A stretch of DNA of 64,000 nt from Siphonodentalium dalli (GCA_032622095.1 CP136069.1:107350278-107414277); one strand, 5' to 3'; shown: positions 35,740 to 46,557, counted from the first letter of the stretch. Numbers and translations: made by a program. The notes: generated by a model not told the origin, from the sequence alone.

Positions 35740-36623
35740 ATGACGCCCCAGGTTCGGCAACCTCCGCAGCCGACACCGCCTCAGGTTCGTACATCCGGGC
35801 GTGCATCTGCTCAGAGCCTCATGCCGCAACCGCTGCCCATGGACAAGACTTTCGCCGCTCAGCCCGCGGCGGTCGCCAGCAGCGTCTACCAGCTCGCCCC
35901 TTCCGCCGTTAATCTTGACTATTTGTGTTGGTGGCTTGGGAAGTACCCTCGCCACCAAGTCACGCGGGAACACCGGTTCGGTTATACTCATGGTTTTCCA
36001 CTCCATTATACTGGCCCGCGTATGCCTACTGACGCTCCGAACCTCAAGTCTGCTCGTGACTGTCCCGAGGTCGTCCGGGAAAAAATCCTTAAGGAAGTTC
36101 GCCTTGCTGGTCCTTTCTGCGCACGTCCAATTCCAACACTCCGTGTGTCGCCGCTTGGTCTGATGCCTAAACATGAACCTGGCTCATTCCGTCTCATCCA
36201 TCACCTCTCCTATCCGGCAGGCCAGTCGCTCAATGATCATATTCCGCGCGAATTCACTACTGTCACATATACCAGTTTTGACGCTGCTGTTGCCACCATC
36301 CAGTCCCTTGGGGCTGGGACATTGCTCGCGCGCGGGGATTTAGAGGCTGCATATCGTAATCTTTGCATCTACCCGGGCGATTTCGATCAACTTGGTTTTA
36401 AGCTGGACGACATGTATTATTTCGACAAATGCTTACCTTTTGGCTGCAGCGTGTCGTGCGCAACTTTTGAAAAATTCTCTACATTTTTGGAATGGGTTGT
36501 TCAGCAGCGGTCCGGCAACCCACACATCTTGCACTACTGCGATGACTTCCTGTTCTGTGGTCCGCCAGCCACGTCCCAGGCCTCAGACAGTCTTGACATG
36601 TTTTATCGCATGTGCTCTGATCT
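35740..36623 (+). pseudogene. Ngaro reverse transcriptase, 5' part
   Basis: This part is open and contains RT motifs in order: PLGLMPKHEPGSFRLIHHLS, then ARGDLEAAYRNL (catalytic Asp), QLGFKLDDMYYFDKCLPFG, then ILHYCDDFLFCG with the catalytic pair at 36541-36546 (Y-C-D-D instead of the commoner Y-L-D-D). The style is that of DIRS-order RTs rather than Gypsy or Copia. It ends at the LINE insertion: the site TGATCT (36618-36623) is followed by the T-run of an antisense LINE. The downstream half resumes near 39350 in a different frame, so a frameshift exists in addition to the insertion. Confidence 0.85.
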
Positions 36624-36794
36624 TTTTTTTTTTTTTTTTAATATTTTTATTGCGACAAAATATATAGTCTTACAAAACATAACGTTGACATTACACATGG
36701 TAGATTTGTATCAATAGAAATTCAGGAATATTGTATTGTGTAATATAATTTAACTTGTCATTTTCCCCCCATAATTTTGGACCCGGGTGGGGAA

Positions 36795-36833
<39 letters not shown>

Positions 36834-39336
36834 AAAGAAAAAAAAAAACGACCAATGTTTTATTCACTATTCTATATATAACGATGTATACTATAAGTTA
36901 TTGTTCAAGTTTGTATTGTATATTGCTGTTATTTGGAATCAGAAAATTGGATCTCTAATATTAGTTATGTTACACCAGCAGCATATATATTTGATTGCTT
37001 GTCGAAAACCAATGTCAGGGTGTGTTGGTGCGTTACGCAGGTTTTAGGGTTGGCATGTGCAGTCACACATTAAATTAAAATAGTTCTTCTAGATAAGACC
37101 ATCTTTGTTTAAATTTAGTGTATTGACCTTTATTATAATAAAAAACACGCTCAGAATGGAAATATAAACTAAGTTCTTTTTTAAGTCCGGTGAGGTTTGG
37201 CATAGAGTTATTCATCTTTGATCTATAAATGTGATATCTAACAAAGATAAGAAGGAATATTATCCAAGGACTGGTATATTTTCCAGGGCGGCTGCTAAAT
37301 ATTGCAGTTTCACGTGTGAGTTGTAATCTAGTACTCGTATTATGAAATACCCAATTTTCGACCGTATTCCAAAAATATTGTATGTTTGGACATTCCCAGA
37401 AAATGTGAATGATCGATTCAGTATTAGATTTACAGAAGGTACATGAGTCGTCGTCAGATATTTTCATTTTTTTCAAAAGTTGTTTTGTACCGATGATATG
37501 TGTATTTATTCGGTATTGGAACCACTTAAGTTTGGTATCGGTGACGTAAATAAATGGGCATCTATATACTTCAGTCCAGAACTCGACATTATATGTTCGG
37601 TTCAACTTTCGTTCCCATTTACTTATTTGTTTATGGGGTGATTCAATTGGTAACATTGTTTTATACGTGGATTTAGCACTGTTCGGAGCAAGTAAATTTA
37701 TTAATTGAAATGGTATATGAGGGCGCAAAACCCTGTCGCTTTTACTTAAAAATTTATCTCTTTTCTTGATTGAATTTACAATTCCGTTAAAAGTTAGAAA
37801 GTCGATGTTTGTTTTGTGTAGAGCGTTAAATTCTTCATGTGACAGGTACTTTCCTAAATTGTCTTGAAAATCGAATATGTATATAAGCTTATCAGTCATG
37901 AACAGTTTCAATCGTGGCTTCACCAGTTTTACCGTATCCTCGAATCCTACTAAAGGTGTAGTGAGGAGATCACATTGACTCACCGGTGCTAGTTTGTCAC
38001 AGTACAGAATCCAGGCATTTACTACATCTTTCCAGAAATTGTTATCAAGTGTTTTAGATTGGTTTTTTAAAATTGTAGATGACATTAGATACCAACTATT
38101 ACAAAATATACTACAAGAGTGTTCGAAAACTGTAACCCAGGAAGCCCGTTGTGTGATAGCTCGCTTAACCCATGATATCTTCATAGAATTTATGAAAGTC
38201 TTAATATCAATCATTTTACACCCACCAGAAGCATAGTTCTGAGTGAGCAGTTTTCTACTTATTCTATCTGGACCTTGGTTCCAAATGAAACCAAAGAGCA
38301 GTTTATTTAAATTTTTTATATATTCATCTGTGGGGTTCGGTAGTGCAAGGAACAGGTGTACTAATTTTGAAATAGCTAGCGATTTGACAACAGTTATTTT
38401 ACCGAGAACAGTTAGGTTACGTTTACTCCACATTGCCAGTATGTTCTTTAATTGCATAAGCCCGTTTGTAAAATTTATGTCAATCATACGTTTAGTGTCA
38501 TGATGAAATTCTATACCAAGTATTTTAAAGGTTTCTGGATTCCAGTTTAATTTCCATCGGTCACATATCTGTTCCGTGCTGTCTGCCTTTGTACCAATCC
38601 ACACTGCGTGTGTTTTGTCATAGTTAATCTTTAGACCCGATACATATTTATAGTTATCAAGTACTTTCATAGCTGCTTCTAGAGACTCTGGTGACCCATC
38701 GAGGAAAAGAGATGTATCATCGGCATATTGCGACATTCTTATATTCTTATTACCAACATTGATACCATTTATGTTTTTTGAGAATCGTACCATAATACCA
38801 AGAATTTCTGCACATAATAAAAAAATATATGGGGATATTGGATCGCCTTGTCTACATCCTCTCTCTAAGTTGAAAAAGTCTGATATTTGCCCATTTAAAT
38901 TTATACATGATGAAGTATCACAATATAAAGTCTTTATATAATCGATAAATGGTTGACTAAAATTAAAGTATTTTAGTACACTGTATATAAATTTCCAGGA
39001 TATCGAATCAAATGCTTTTTCAAAATCTATCAATAGCAAGAGTCCCGGTATTTTATTTTGCTTTGTATGTAGCATCATGTCCATCACTAGTCGAATATTC
39101 TCCCCAATATACCGTCCAGATATAAATCCGGTTTGATCTGAATGTATTAGAAATGGTAAAACTTGTTTTAATCTTTCAGATAGGACTCCTGTAAGAATTT
39201 TATATGTCACATTTAATAAGGATATTGGTCTCCAGTTTTTAAGAAATTGTCGTGGTTTGTTGTCTTTGGGGAGGAGTGTTACTATTCCCTGCCTCTGTGT
39301 AACAGATAGTTTTCCAACTTTCATGCCGTAGTTAAG
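36624..39336 (-). mobile_element. 5'-truncated LINE inserted in the Ngaro reverse transcriptase
   Basis: This is a minus-strand non-LTR retrotransposon. Its 3' poly-A appears as the T-run at 36624-36638, and its 5' end stops inside the RT coding region, as expected of incomplete target-primed reverse transcription. A TGATCT direct repeat flanks it (36618-36623 and 39337-39342), consistent with a short target-site duplication. Its 3' untranslated part contains a tract of more than 30 G (about 36796-36832). Endonuclease and any ORF1 are missing. Confidence 0.85.
37075..39324 (-). CDS. LINE reverse transcriptase (no endonuclease, 5' truncated)
   Basis: This is an uninterrupted 749-codon frame. 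RT motifs: RPISLLNVTYKIL (residues 32-44), LLLIDFEKAFDS with catalytic Asp at 100, GCRQGDPISPYIF (156-168), and the catalytic QYADDTSLFLDG (199-210). A C-terminal zinc-binding motif CTFCKSNTESIIHIFWECP ends in the usual LINE position. The frame actually continues a few codons upstream of the ATG (SLNYG) before the truncation point, so the ATG is not the true start. The protein runs antisense to the Ngaro genes around it. Having no stop over 749 codons suggests insertion much later than the decay of the host element. I do not assign the clade; L1/Tx1-like and I/Nimb-like are both possible. Confidence 0.9.
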   Translation of the reverse strand: MKVGKLSVTQRQGIVTLLPKDNKPRQFLKNWRPISLLNVTYKILTGVLSERLKQVLPFLIHSDQTGFISGRYIGENIRLVMDMMLHTKQNKIPGLLLLIDFEKAFDSISWKFIYSVLKYFNFSQPFIDYIKTLYCDTSSCINLNGQISDFFNLERGCRQGDPISPYIFLLCAEILGIMVRFSKNINGINVGNKNIRMSQYADDTSLFLDGSPESLEAAMKVLDNYKYVSGLKINYDKTHAVWIGTKADSTEQICDRWKLNWNPETFKILGIEFHHDTKRMIDINFTNGLMQLKNILAMWSKRNLTVLGKITVVKSLAISKLVHLFLALPNPTDEYIKNLNKLLFGFIWNQGPDRISRKLLTQNYASGGCKMIDIKTFINSMKISWVKRAITQRASWVTVFEHSCSIFCNSWYLMSSTILKNQSKTLDNNFWKDVVNAWILYCDKLAPVSQCDLLTTPLVGFEDTVKLVKPRLKLFMTDKLIYIFDFQDNLGKYLSHEEFNALHKTNIDFLTFNGIVNSIKKRDKFLSKSDRVLRPHIPFQLINLLAPNSAKSTYKTMLPIESPHKQISKWERKLNRTYNVEFWTEVYRCPFIYVTDTKLKWFQYRINTHIIGTKQLLKKMKISDDDSCTFCKSNTESIIHIFWECPNIQYFWNTVENWVFHNTSTRLQLTRETAIFSSRPGKYTSPWIIFLLIFVRYHIYRSKMNNSMPNLTGLKKELSLYFHSERVFYYNKGQYTKFKQRWSYLEELF

Positions 39337-39348
39337 TGATCTGACCAG

Positions 39349-39945
39349 GTAGGTTCCAACCTATTTCTCATGACAAAACGGTCTCGCCCACCTCGAAGCT
39401 CTGCTACCTTGGTCTCGAACTCGATATGTTGGCTAACGCGGTGCGTCTCCCTGCTGAGAAGCTCACAGCTATTCAGTCCAAAATCTCTATGGCGTTGCAC
39501 TGCCGTGAACTACAGTCGCTCATTGGCTCATTACAATTTGCGTGCAAGGCGGTTCGTCCGGGCCGCCCATTTTGTCGTCGCCTGATTGATGCCCTGTATG
39601 GATTTTTCTAAGCCGCATCACAAAATCCGGATTAATTCTGGCATGCGCGCCGATCTGGCCACGTGGTTACAGTTCTTCACGTCATTCAATGGGATCTACC
39701 TTTTCCCTTCTGCGACCTGGCTCAATGATACCGACATCAATTTCCACACGGACGCTTGTGGTGGTCAGTCCGGCGGCTTTGGCGCGTATTTCAATGGCCT
39801 CTGGGCTTTTGGCAAGTGGCCCCTTCCTTGGCATGCTTTGGGCCTGACCCGCAATATGGGTGTCCTCGAGATGTTCCCCGTCTTAGTGGCCATCAGCATC
39901 TGTTGGGCGTCGCCTCCGGAATCATCGGCTCCATTTACACTGTGA
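39349..39945 (+). pseudogene. Ngaro reverse transcriptase 3' part and RNase H
   Basis: After the LINE, the RT thumb region resumes as ISHDKTVSPTSKLCYLGLEL and ELQSLIGSLQFACKAV. A one-base T insertion in TTTTT near 39602 shifts the frame; the protein then continues SKPHHKIRINSGMRADLATW. The RNase H begins at FHTDACGGQSGGFGAYFNG (first catalytic Asp near 39750), followed by NMGVLEMFPVLVAI with the catalytic Glu. The frame shifts again between about 39905 and 39935, before HCDNITVVCAIN, the third RNase H catalytic motif. DIRS-order elements have exactly this RT-RNase H order. Confidence 0.8.
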
Positions 39946-40710
39946 TAACATTACTGTGGTCTGCGCCATCAACAGCCAAACTTCCAAATTCAAGCCGCTT
40001 ATGGCCCTGTTGCGCCAGCTGGTCCTGCTGCTCCTGTCTCACAACATCTCCTTGCGTGCTTCCCACCACGACCTACCTCATTCGCCAACTATTGTCCGGG
40101 GTCCATCGCTTGACGCCGTATCCGCTCGTCCTGCTCCAATGACAATACCTGTGCTGCGTACCTTGCTCCGCGTGCTTCCTCGCATCTGCTCGTCGTCCCA
40201 TGAGGTCGCTTTGTTTACGTCTGCCTTTACATTGGCCTTTTTTGGATTGTTCCGCATGGGGGAACTGGCCGCTGTGTCCAAAGCCGACCTTGGACATGCT
40301 ATATTTCTTCGCGATGTCTCGTTGAGCAGCTCCGCCATTGACGTCTTGCTACGGCATTCTAAAACGAACCAATGTGGTCCTTCCGCTCATACTCGTATTC
40401 CGTGCCTGCGTCTGATCCACATATATGCCCGCTGCGCGCAGCCACCACATTTCTTGCCTTTCGTGGCTCCCGGTCGGGAATGTTTATTTCTCACCAGGCT
40501 CAGACCCCGCTCACTGTCGCCCAGTTTCGGGCCGTGCTCCGTCAGGCTTTGCGTACATCCAGCTCTCGACAATATATCACGCCACATTCATTTCGTTCGG
40601 GTGGTGCTACCTATCTGGCGGATCTGGGTACCCCTTACTATGCCATCCAACACCGGGGTCGTTGGCGGTCTGATGTTTGTCGTCGATACATCCACTCAAC
40701 ATCTGCTTAG
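39936..40710 (+). pseudogene. Ngaro tyrosine recombinase
   Basis: It starts with the end of RNase H (HCDN) and then the recombinase core-binding part. Catalytic Arg I lies in FGLFRMGEL (codon at 40253). The frame shifts near 40390-40410, after which the second half reads PHSFRSGGATYLADLG (His 40585, Arg 40594), HRGRW and RRYIHS with the nucleophilic Tyr at 40687. The R..H-x-x-R..W..Y set is therefore complete but split over two frames. In living Ngaro elements this enzyme integrates a circular DNA intermediate without target duplications. The C-terminal frame ends at TAG 40708-40710. Confidence 0.85.
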
Positions 40711-41315
40711 TCTCGTTTCAGTAGCCATTATCTGGGTCTTGGGTTCGTCACACTTCTACTGTGCTCACCAGCGTGCTGTGCGGCGTCCTGTTGGTCATCA
40801 TCTCCAGCTGTCCAGCCGCGGCGCTTCTGTTCGATGGATCGGCAATCGTGGGATGCACTGGGGCGATTTCCATGTCACGTTCGACGCTTGTTCGCAGTCT
40901 CGACATCCTACCCACATCATTGTACAGCTTGGCTCAAACGACATCACAGCCGGTGGGTACCGTGACTTACGTGCCAATGTAAAGCGGGAACTTTCCTATG
41001 TGCAAGAAACATTGCCTTCCTGCACCCTTATTTGGTCACAAGTATTCCCGCGCCGCTATTGGCACAACGCCCATCGCCAGAGTATTGGTGCTCGCCATGC
41101 AGGGCCGGGACTTTAACCAACGCATGTTGGGCTTTGTATTACATCACGGGGGTCGTGGCATCAAGCACCCAGACATTTGCGCTTCTGATAAGGGCATGTT
41201 TCGTTCAGATGGGATCCATCTCTCCCCCGTCGGCAACAATATCTATCTGAATAGTCTCCAGGGCGCCCTGGAGACCTTCCTGGCATCTGACACTATGGTT
41301 TTCCCGGTGGTTTAA
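40711..41315 (+). pseudogene. Ngaro SGNH hydrolase domain
   Basis: Three SGNH/GDSL blocks are visible: block I as WVLGSSHF near 40730 with the nucleophile Ser in G-S-S, block III as IIVQLGSNDI near 40920, and block V as DGIHLSPVGN near 41205 with the catalytic Asp and His. Between them, VRWIGNRGMHWGDF fits the Ngaro-associated hydrolase subfamily. A frameshift between about 41075 and 41100 separates block III from block V. Its role in the retrotransposon cycle is unknown; esterase activity has been suggested for the family. The frame ends at TAA 41313-41315. The combination with a tyrosine recombinase is what places the element in Ngaro. Confidence 0.8.
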
Positions 41316-41970
41316 CTGTTTCATTGATGTAATTGGGCATGGAGCTCCTGGTTTGGGGGAGTGCTGCGCACTCTATGGCGGTCCTGCAGATAGTGGTAGT
41401 GGTAGTGTCGCCATAGCGTTATAACCTGTCTGGTAACTTTGATGGGTGGCTTATCAATAGTAGCTTAGTATGTTTATGACTGCGCAGTCATCTTATGCTT
41501 ATTTGAGAGTGCTCTCAAACTGTAGTGCCTGAGTGGGATATTCCAGGCCGGTGCTTAGCCATAGGGAGTTGGGCTGTCCAGTGGTCTCTACTGCCATTCC
41601 TGCGTCGCACTCGTTGGGCTTCTCCCTGTTGGCCGTGTGTGCTTATTGCTTAGGGCGCCTCATAGCAATTCTCATAGAATCGTACCTTAGCTCGTCGGGC
41701 CATGCTCATGCCTGCGCTGTACAGCATATTTCTTCTAGCGTTCTCTGCTTCTCGTCAGAGCTAAGGCTCTGCTTAATTGGTTTCCATGCGTATGGGCTAT
41801 CTGCAGGACAAGCTTATAATGTTACATTAAAGCTGAGATCATAACCCACTCATGTGTTGTCGTTTAAATATTCCATGTGATAAGAGTGTTTTCTCTGTAG
41901 TGCATAAACAATCAATGCAGTAGTGGCAGGGCTGTCACTGGTGGGGGTAGTGTCTCTTGGATCTGAGTGA
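41316..41970. other. Non-coding 3' region of the Ngaro element
   Basis: No coding region is seen. The segment is GC-richer than its surroundings and carries small related motifs (GGTAGTGGTAGTGTC near 41394 and GGTGGGGGTAGTGTC near 41942) that could be remnants of the B repeats of a Ngaro element. This is only a suggestion. The next element, a Helitron, begins at about 41971. Confidence 0.35.
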
Positions 41971-43562
41971 TCACATAAATATGTGTGTATATCCTTTATA
42001 GACTCGAAAGCGGCTCGACCGATTGAGCCCCAACTTGCTATCTATGGGTAAAAAGACATGAAAAGTGTCATCGCACCGCTTCTGAGAACGTCCGAGCACT
42101 CTTTCACCCTTCGCCCTGCCACCGTCGTTGAAACTTAATGATTAAGTAGCGTTCGTATTGCGGGTATAAAATGGATAACTCTAAAATCAAGTGGTTAGTT
42201 ATTAACATTGCGGGTATAATATGGATAACTCTAAAATCAAGTGGTTAGTTATTAACAATAATAACCACTTGATTTTAGAGTTATCCATCTTACACTAGGG
42301 CCCTGCAAACCTTAGATTTTAGGTCGAACCGAACCTTGAAACCGAATCATCGTCTCGGTTTCGAATCGAACCGAACCTCGAATCTCGAACCCAAACAACG
42401 ACCGTGTTGTCGTAGAGTGGGCAATCAGAACAGTTAGTGGACATTATTATAGTAAAATCAACGGTTATTTAAGTATTGCGGCCATTGGGCCCATCCACAC
42501 TATAATATAATTACATAATAAAGAATTATTTTATAATGAAGATGTTTATTCGTCTGCGACTTTGGTTTCAAATCTACGCATTTTATGTTCTGATCTTTTC
42601 TATTTTTGCAAGTGACTTACGATTTTTTATCGGAAAAGTAATTAACGTAGGGTCCCAAATAAACACTGTGCAATGGGAATATTCTCTTGTAAATACATTA
42701 AGTACCTGTACGGTATATTATTATTGTAATGAGCACACTCAGTACTATTGACAGACAGCTAAATTGTAGCAAGACATCGAAGCACTCGACCGTCAATCAA
42801 AACTCTGCGACAACACACGACAAAGATCAAAGCGTTTCACATAGTCACAAGACAATACACATCGGGTAACATAACCATGTCAATCATTTGTGCTGACAAA
42901 CAATGACAACACCCTCTTCTCACTGATTGGTTGATTCCAATTGTAGACACAGAAGTGCTGCCCGGAAATGTCCATTTCAGCCAGTTTACGGAGTTCATAA
43001 AAGCTTGTTCGTTTGTATTTATGTAGTCATAAATAATCATAACTTGAAAATTGTCTCATTAATTAGGTATAATTATGTCTATTAGTACAATTATATGGGG
43101 AATAAAACGAACTTTGATGACAGACTAAATAGTTTTACTAATTAATTATCCTGACCGTTTAGTGGGAACGGAAAAAAATAATTATGCCAAAAGACCTCTT
43201 CAACGAAATATCACACAGTGACCCAACCCGAGTAATGATGAAATTAATTATTTCCAGTGTAAACAATTCAAACATAAAATCATAGTATCACACAGTTGTG
43301 TATAAACCAATTAATGTACTTTAAATAATCAATAAACAATTCCTGGTAGCAAAACTTGCCCATTTTACGGGACTAACGCAAATGTTCGATATAAACGAAT
43401 CCCGTCTAAGGTTTCGAACCGGACCGAATCATCACGGCGGTTTCGAATCGAACTGAACCTCGAACGGTTCGCAGGGGACTATCTTACACCCGCAATTTGT
43501 CTGTTTGAGCACGAGGCAGAAGCCATGGGACCAATCCCGCCAGTGGCGGGCTAATCTGCTAG
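41971..43562 (+). mobile_element. Non-autonomous Helitron H4 with a different terminal hairpin
   Basis: The 3' end has hairpin CCCGCCAGTGGCGGG, then CTAATCTGCTAG and T. The left end is placed at A/TCACATAAATATGTG because the following CTTTATAGACTCG and the 100 bases after it match the left part of H2. The 5' end is less certain. Inside are two direct copies of a 50-bp unit (ATTGCGGGTATAAAATGGAT..., 42159-42258) facing an inverted copy, and a hAT-type element at 42296-43481 that splits the inverted copy. Confidence 0.6.
42296..43481. mobile_element. hAT-type non-autonomous transposon 1
   Basis: It is flanked by a perfect 8-bp duplication TCTTACAC (42288-42295, 43482-43489). Terminal inverted repeats are TAGGGCCCTGCAAACC and TAGTCCCCTGCGAACC (read inward). 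Eight-base duplications and TAGxG ends are hAT hallmarks. Both subterminal zones are arrays of TCGAACCGAACC / TCGAATCGAACC-like repeats. No transposase frame is present. Confidence 0.85.
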
Positions 43563-44070
43563 TAATCTATATATTATTATACCACCACCAAACTTGACAA
43601 TTCATAGATACAGGTAGCATGGGTGGGAGTTAAATCTCTTGGGGGTGGCAGGAAGACAGTCTAGCCTGACTATGCCACCCCCTCGAATATACAATACAAT
43701 ATTTGTCAGTTGTACTATGTATTAATATGTCTATATTGAAATAAAATATCCGATCCTATCCTATCCTTAAATATATTATATCTCTCCCTATTCTGCCCCT
43801 TTTTGAACCAATGAGATCCCAGTATGAGATCCAATAATCTAGAAATTTCAAACCTATATTTTAAGAGTTGAAGTGATTTCATTTTCCTCAAAAGTAGGAA
43901 CAACATTTAGGGAAGGGTTATACCACAAATACTTTTTTCTTAAAATTATCAGCATAATAGATCTACACTTCATTAGCATGACATAAAGAGTTAACAGCCT
44001 ATATATAAATAATTTTGTAACACCTGTTACATCTGTAACACCTGTTACATCTTAAACTAATAATTTTGAT
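43563..44070. other. UBR5 intron, no recognised feature
   Basis: AT-rich, with a small local duplication of TAACACCTGTTACATCT at 44020-44052. Confidence 0.35.
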
Positions 44071-46557
44071 AAACAAGACAGTCAATGACTGTGGAGATGC
44101 TCACCAGACTGTTTTGACTGAATATACTGGGACTAGGAAGACCACAAGAAATAGTACTTGTCAAAATCACTTAAAAACAAATAGTCCTAAAGAGGGACGT
44201 AGCTAGTGGGTCTCCATTAAGCAGTGGGGTGTCCACTTTGAAATTTTCAACAGCATGGCCTTGATCACCCCCACCCTACATAGTCTGCTCCCTCCTAACT
44301 GAAGTGAACACACTCCCAATGAAGCAAACACACTCCCAAGTTCATAAAATTCCTTTGCACATGTTGGAATTTTACAACTGGTACCTCAAGCTATCCTAAC
44401 TGTTGCAAAGTTCCAACCTAACATGCCCCCCCCCCCCCCTTTTTAATGGTGGACCGCAATCAAACAAATTTTTATCCCAACTCTCCATAGGCCATATACA
44501 CCAAATGTCATTTCTTGACTGGTTGAACCCATTTTAACAAATCAGTAACCCAGTCCCAAGTAACACAAAGACCCTCCATACTACATATAAGCTAAAATGG
44601 GTCTCGAGGAGGAGCCATTTTAAAAATTAAAATAGGGTCGCACCCCTATTTGACCTGGTGACACCATTTGAACAAATATGAATACCAGTGACCCAAGGAC
44701 TATCCATATCAAATATATGATAAATATGCCAAATGGTTCTTGAGACGATGTTTTAATAATAACTATTAAGGTAAAGAATTATGTCCATGGCTCTGCCCCT
44801 ATTTGACCCAGTGATCCAATTCTGAATCAAATCTGAATCCCAGTCACCCATACCAAAAATAAGCTGAATAGGCCTGATGGTTCTTGATACGAAGACGTTT
44901 TAAGAATTACAATGAATGGATAAGTTATGTCCCTGGCTCCCTATGGGAGGCTCGCATATATAAGAAAATGCACTGTTACATGATATTCAAATCTGCACCG
45001 GGGAGCTCCCCTCATGAAAGGGTATATAAATAATGGCATAACTGTCAGATTCACACTTGGCTTTGGAATTAGATTGTTATCATAAGCAACAGATCATTTA
45101 TATACAACTCTCTACCAGGCAGATATCTCTAAGACATCAATCAACAAAGATTTCACTCCAAGCAGATTTTGTTAATGCTGCCATCTCATTAATCACCTTA
45201 GCCAGCACAATGTGACTTCTATATGCTGTTAAGTAAACATTCTGTCTTCTCAGGAACCATGCTCATATCTCATCAAATTTGGAGTGGTCAACCTGATGGC
45301 TGTTATAATGATGTTGTTTTGTTCTAATAAGTCCAAAAAAAAATTAAATATGAGCAAGGAATTAAATCTAAATTAAAATTAAAAAAACTGAGATGCCAGA
45401 GAAAAGCGGTAGCAGATCATTTATCCCATGGGTGGCTACATTGTATATATTGGAAGGGAAAACCCGCGATGGCTATAAATAGATATGACAGTACTGCATA
45501 ATTATATTCAATCACGTATACTACAGTATATACATGCAGAGCGATATGGAAATCAGGCACTCAATTTGATAGCTTCTATTCCTCACTTTACTTAATTGTC
45601 AACTGAGATAATGCCTTTGTTTGTCCTAAAGGGACAAGTATATGCTAAAGCATTGGAACAATGCCCATCGAGATTGAGGGAGGAACTCTTTCGTCTGGCG
45701 TCAGGTCACATGGGTAATCACACGCATGCAGCCTTTTTGTGATAACATTCGCCACGGCTCGGTCGACAATTATTTAGCGTCCCACCCTCCCGCCCAGTAT
45801 TCCTCCTTCTGTTTTGGGAGGAGGCATCCCTTTTGCTAACAGCTATGCTTAGTGTCTATCAGGACTAGATAGGTGATCGTTGCCAGGACGCCATGGTTGG
45901 CGCTTTCGGTGGTACCAAAAAAGGTCCTTCACCAATGACAAGAAAGCTGGAGGTCCATAAACACGTTTCCGACTACCAGTTGCTTTAGTGATTAATAAAT
46001 GGTAGCCATTAAGGCAAACCTGTCTTCTTATTAATAACAACCATGTGGGATAAAAAAAATTATTTGAAAAAAATATATACATGTAAAACAAAAAAAATTC
46101 AAATTATAATTTATTTTGTTTAGTATTTATTTATTTTTTGGTTAAATTGAGAAAGGTGTTTTTTAAGAGTTATGTTCCTGGCTCTGCCTATATATGACCC
46201 AGTGACCCCATTTGAACAAATCCGAACCCGCGTCACCCAAGGACCCCCATATCAAATATAAGCTAAATAGGCCTAATAGTTCTTGAGAAGAAGACGTTTT
46301 AAGAATAACTAAAGAGGGATAGAGTTATGGCCCTGGCTTCGCAACTATTTGACCCAGTGTCCTCATTTGAACAAATCTGAATGAGAGTCACCTAGGGAAC
46401 ATCCACACTAAATATGAATCCATTCGGTCTTATGGTTTCAGAGGAGAAGATGTTTAAAGAATTGTTGATGGATGGACAGACGGACGATGGACGAACGACG
46501 GACGAAGAGTGATGACTATAGCTCCACCAGAGACTTCGTCTCAGGTGAGCTAAAAAT
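44071..46557 (+). mobile_element. Pearl/HINE-like element, family F
   Basis: The head ACAAGACAGTCAATGACTGT contains a small palindrome and GCTCACCAGAC. Monomers of about 150 bp (CCCTATTTGACCCAGTGACC... ...GGTTCTTGAGAAGAAGACGT) lie at 44450-44940 and 46140-46440. The tail GATGGACGAACGACGGACGA is followed by hairpin GAGACTTCGTCTC and GGTGAGCTAAAA. GCTCACC/GGTGAGC are the subterminal inverted repeats. About 1.2 kb (44941-46135) between monomers is unrelated. Confidence 0.7.
44941..46135. other. Unrelated sequence inside the family F element
   Basis: Includes a GAGGCTCGCATATATAAGA motif at 44946. On the plus strand at 45655-45720 there is a short stretch reading EQCPSRLREELFRLASGHMG, faintly like a zinc-binding region of an integrase, but frames break at once and I make no call. 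Confidence 0.3.

Larger units (their letters stand above)
34362..41970 (+). mobile_element. Decayed Ngaro/DIRS-type tyrosine-recombinase retrotransposon
   Basis: Order of coding parts: Gag-like, reverse transcriptase, RNase H, tyrosine recombinase, SGNH hydrolase. Ngaro elements of the DIRS order use a tyrosine recombinase instead of a DDE integrase and commonly carry an SGNH hydrolase, whereas DIRS and PAT groups carry a methyltransferase or lack the hydrolase. The GC-rich coding sequence contrasts with the AT-rich surroundings. The outer limits given are only where flanking Helitrons begin and end. The split direct repeats expected of Ngaro (A1 left; B1, A2, B2 right) could not be picked out by eye. 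Several frameshifts and stops show it is dead. A LINE occupies 36624-39336. Confidence 0.8.

Noticed and set aside
45655-46080. Possible integrase-like fragment
   Set aside because: Only about 20 residues look suggestive and stops follow in every frame.
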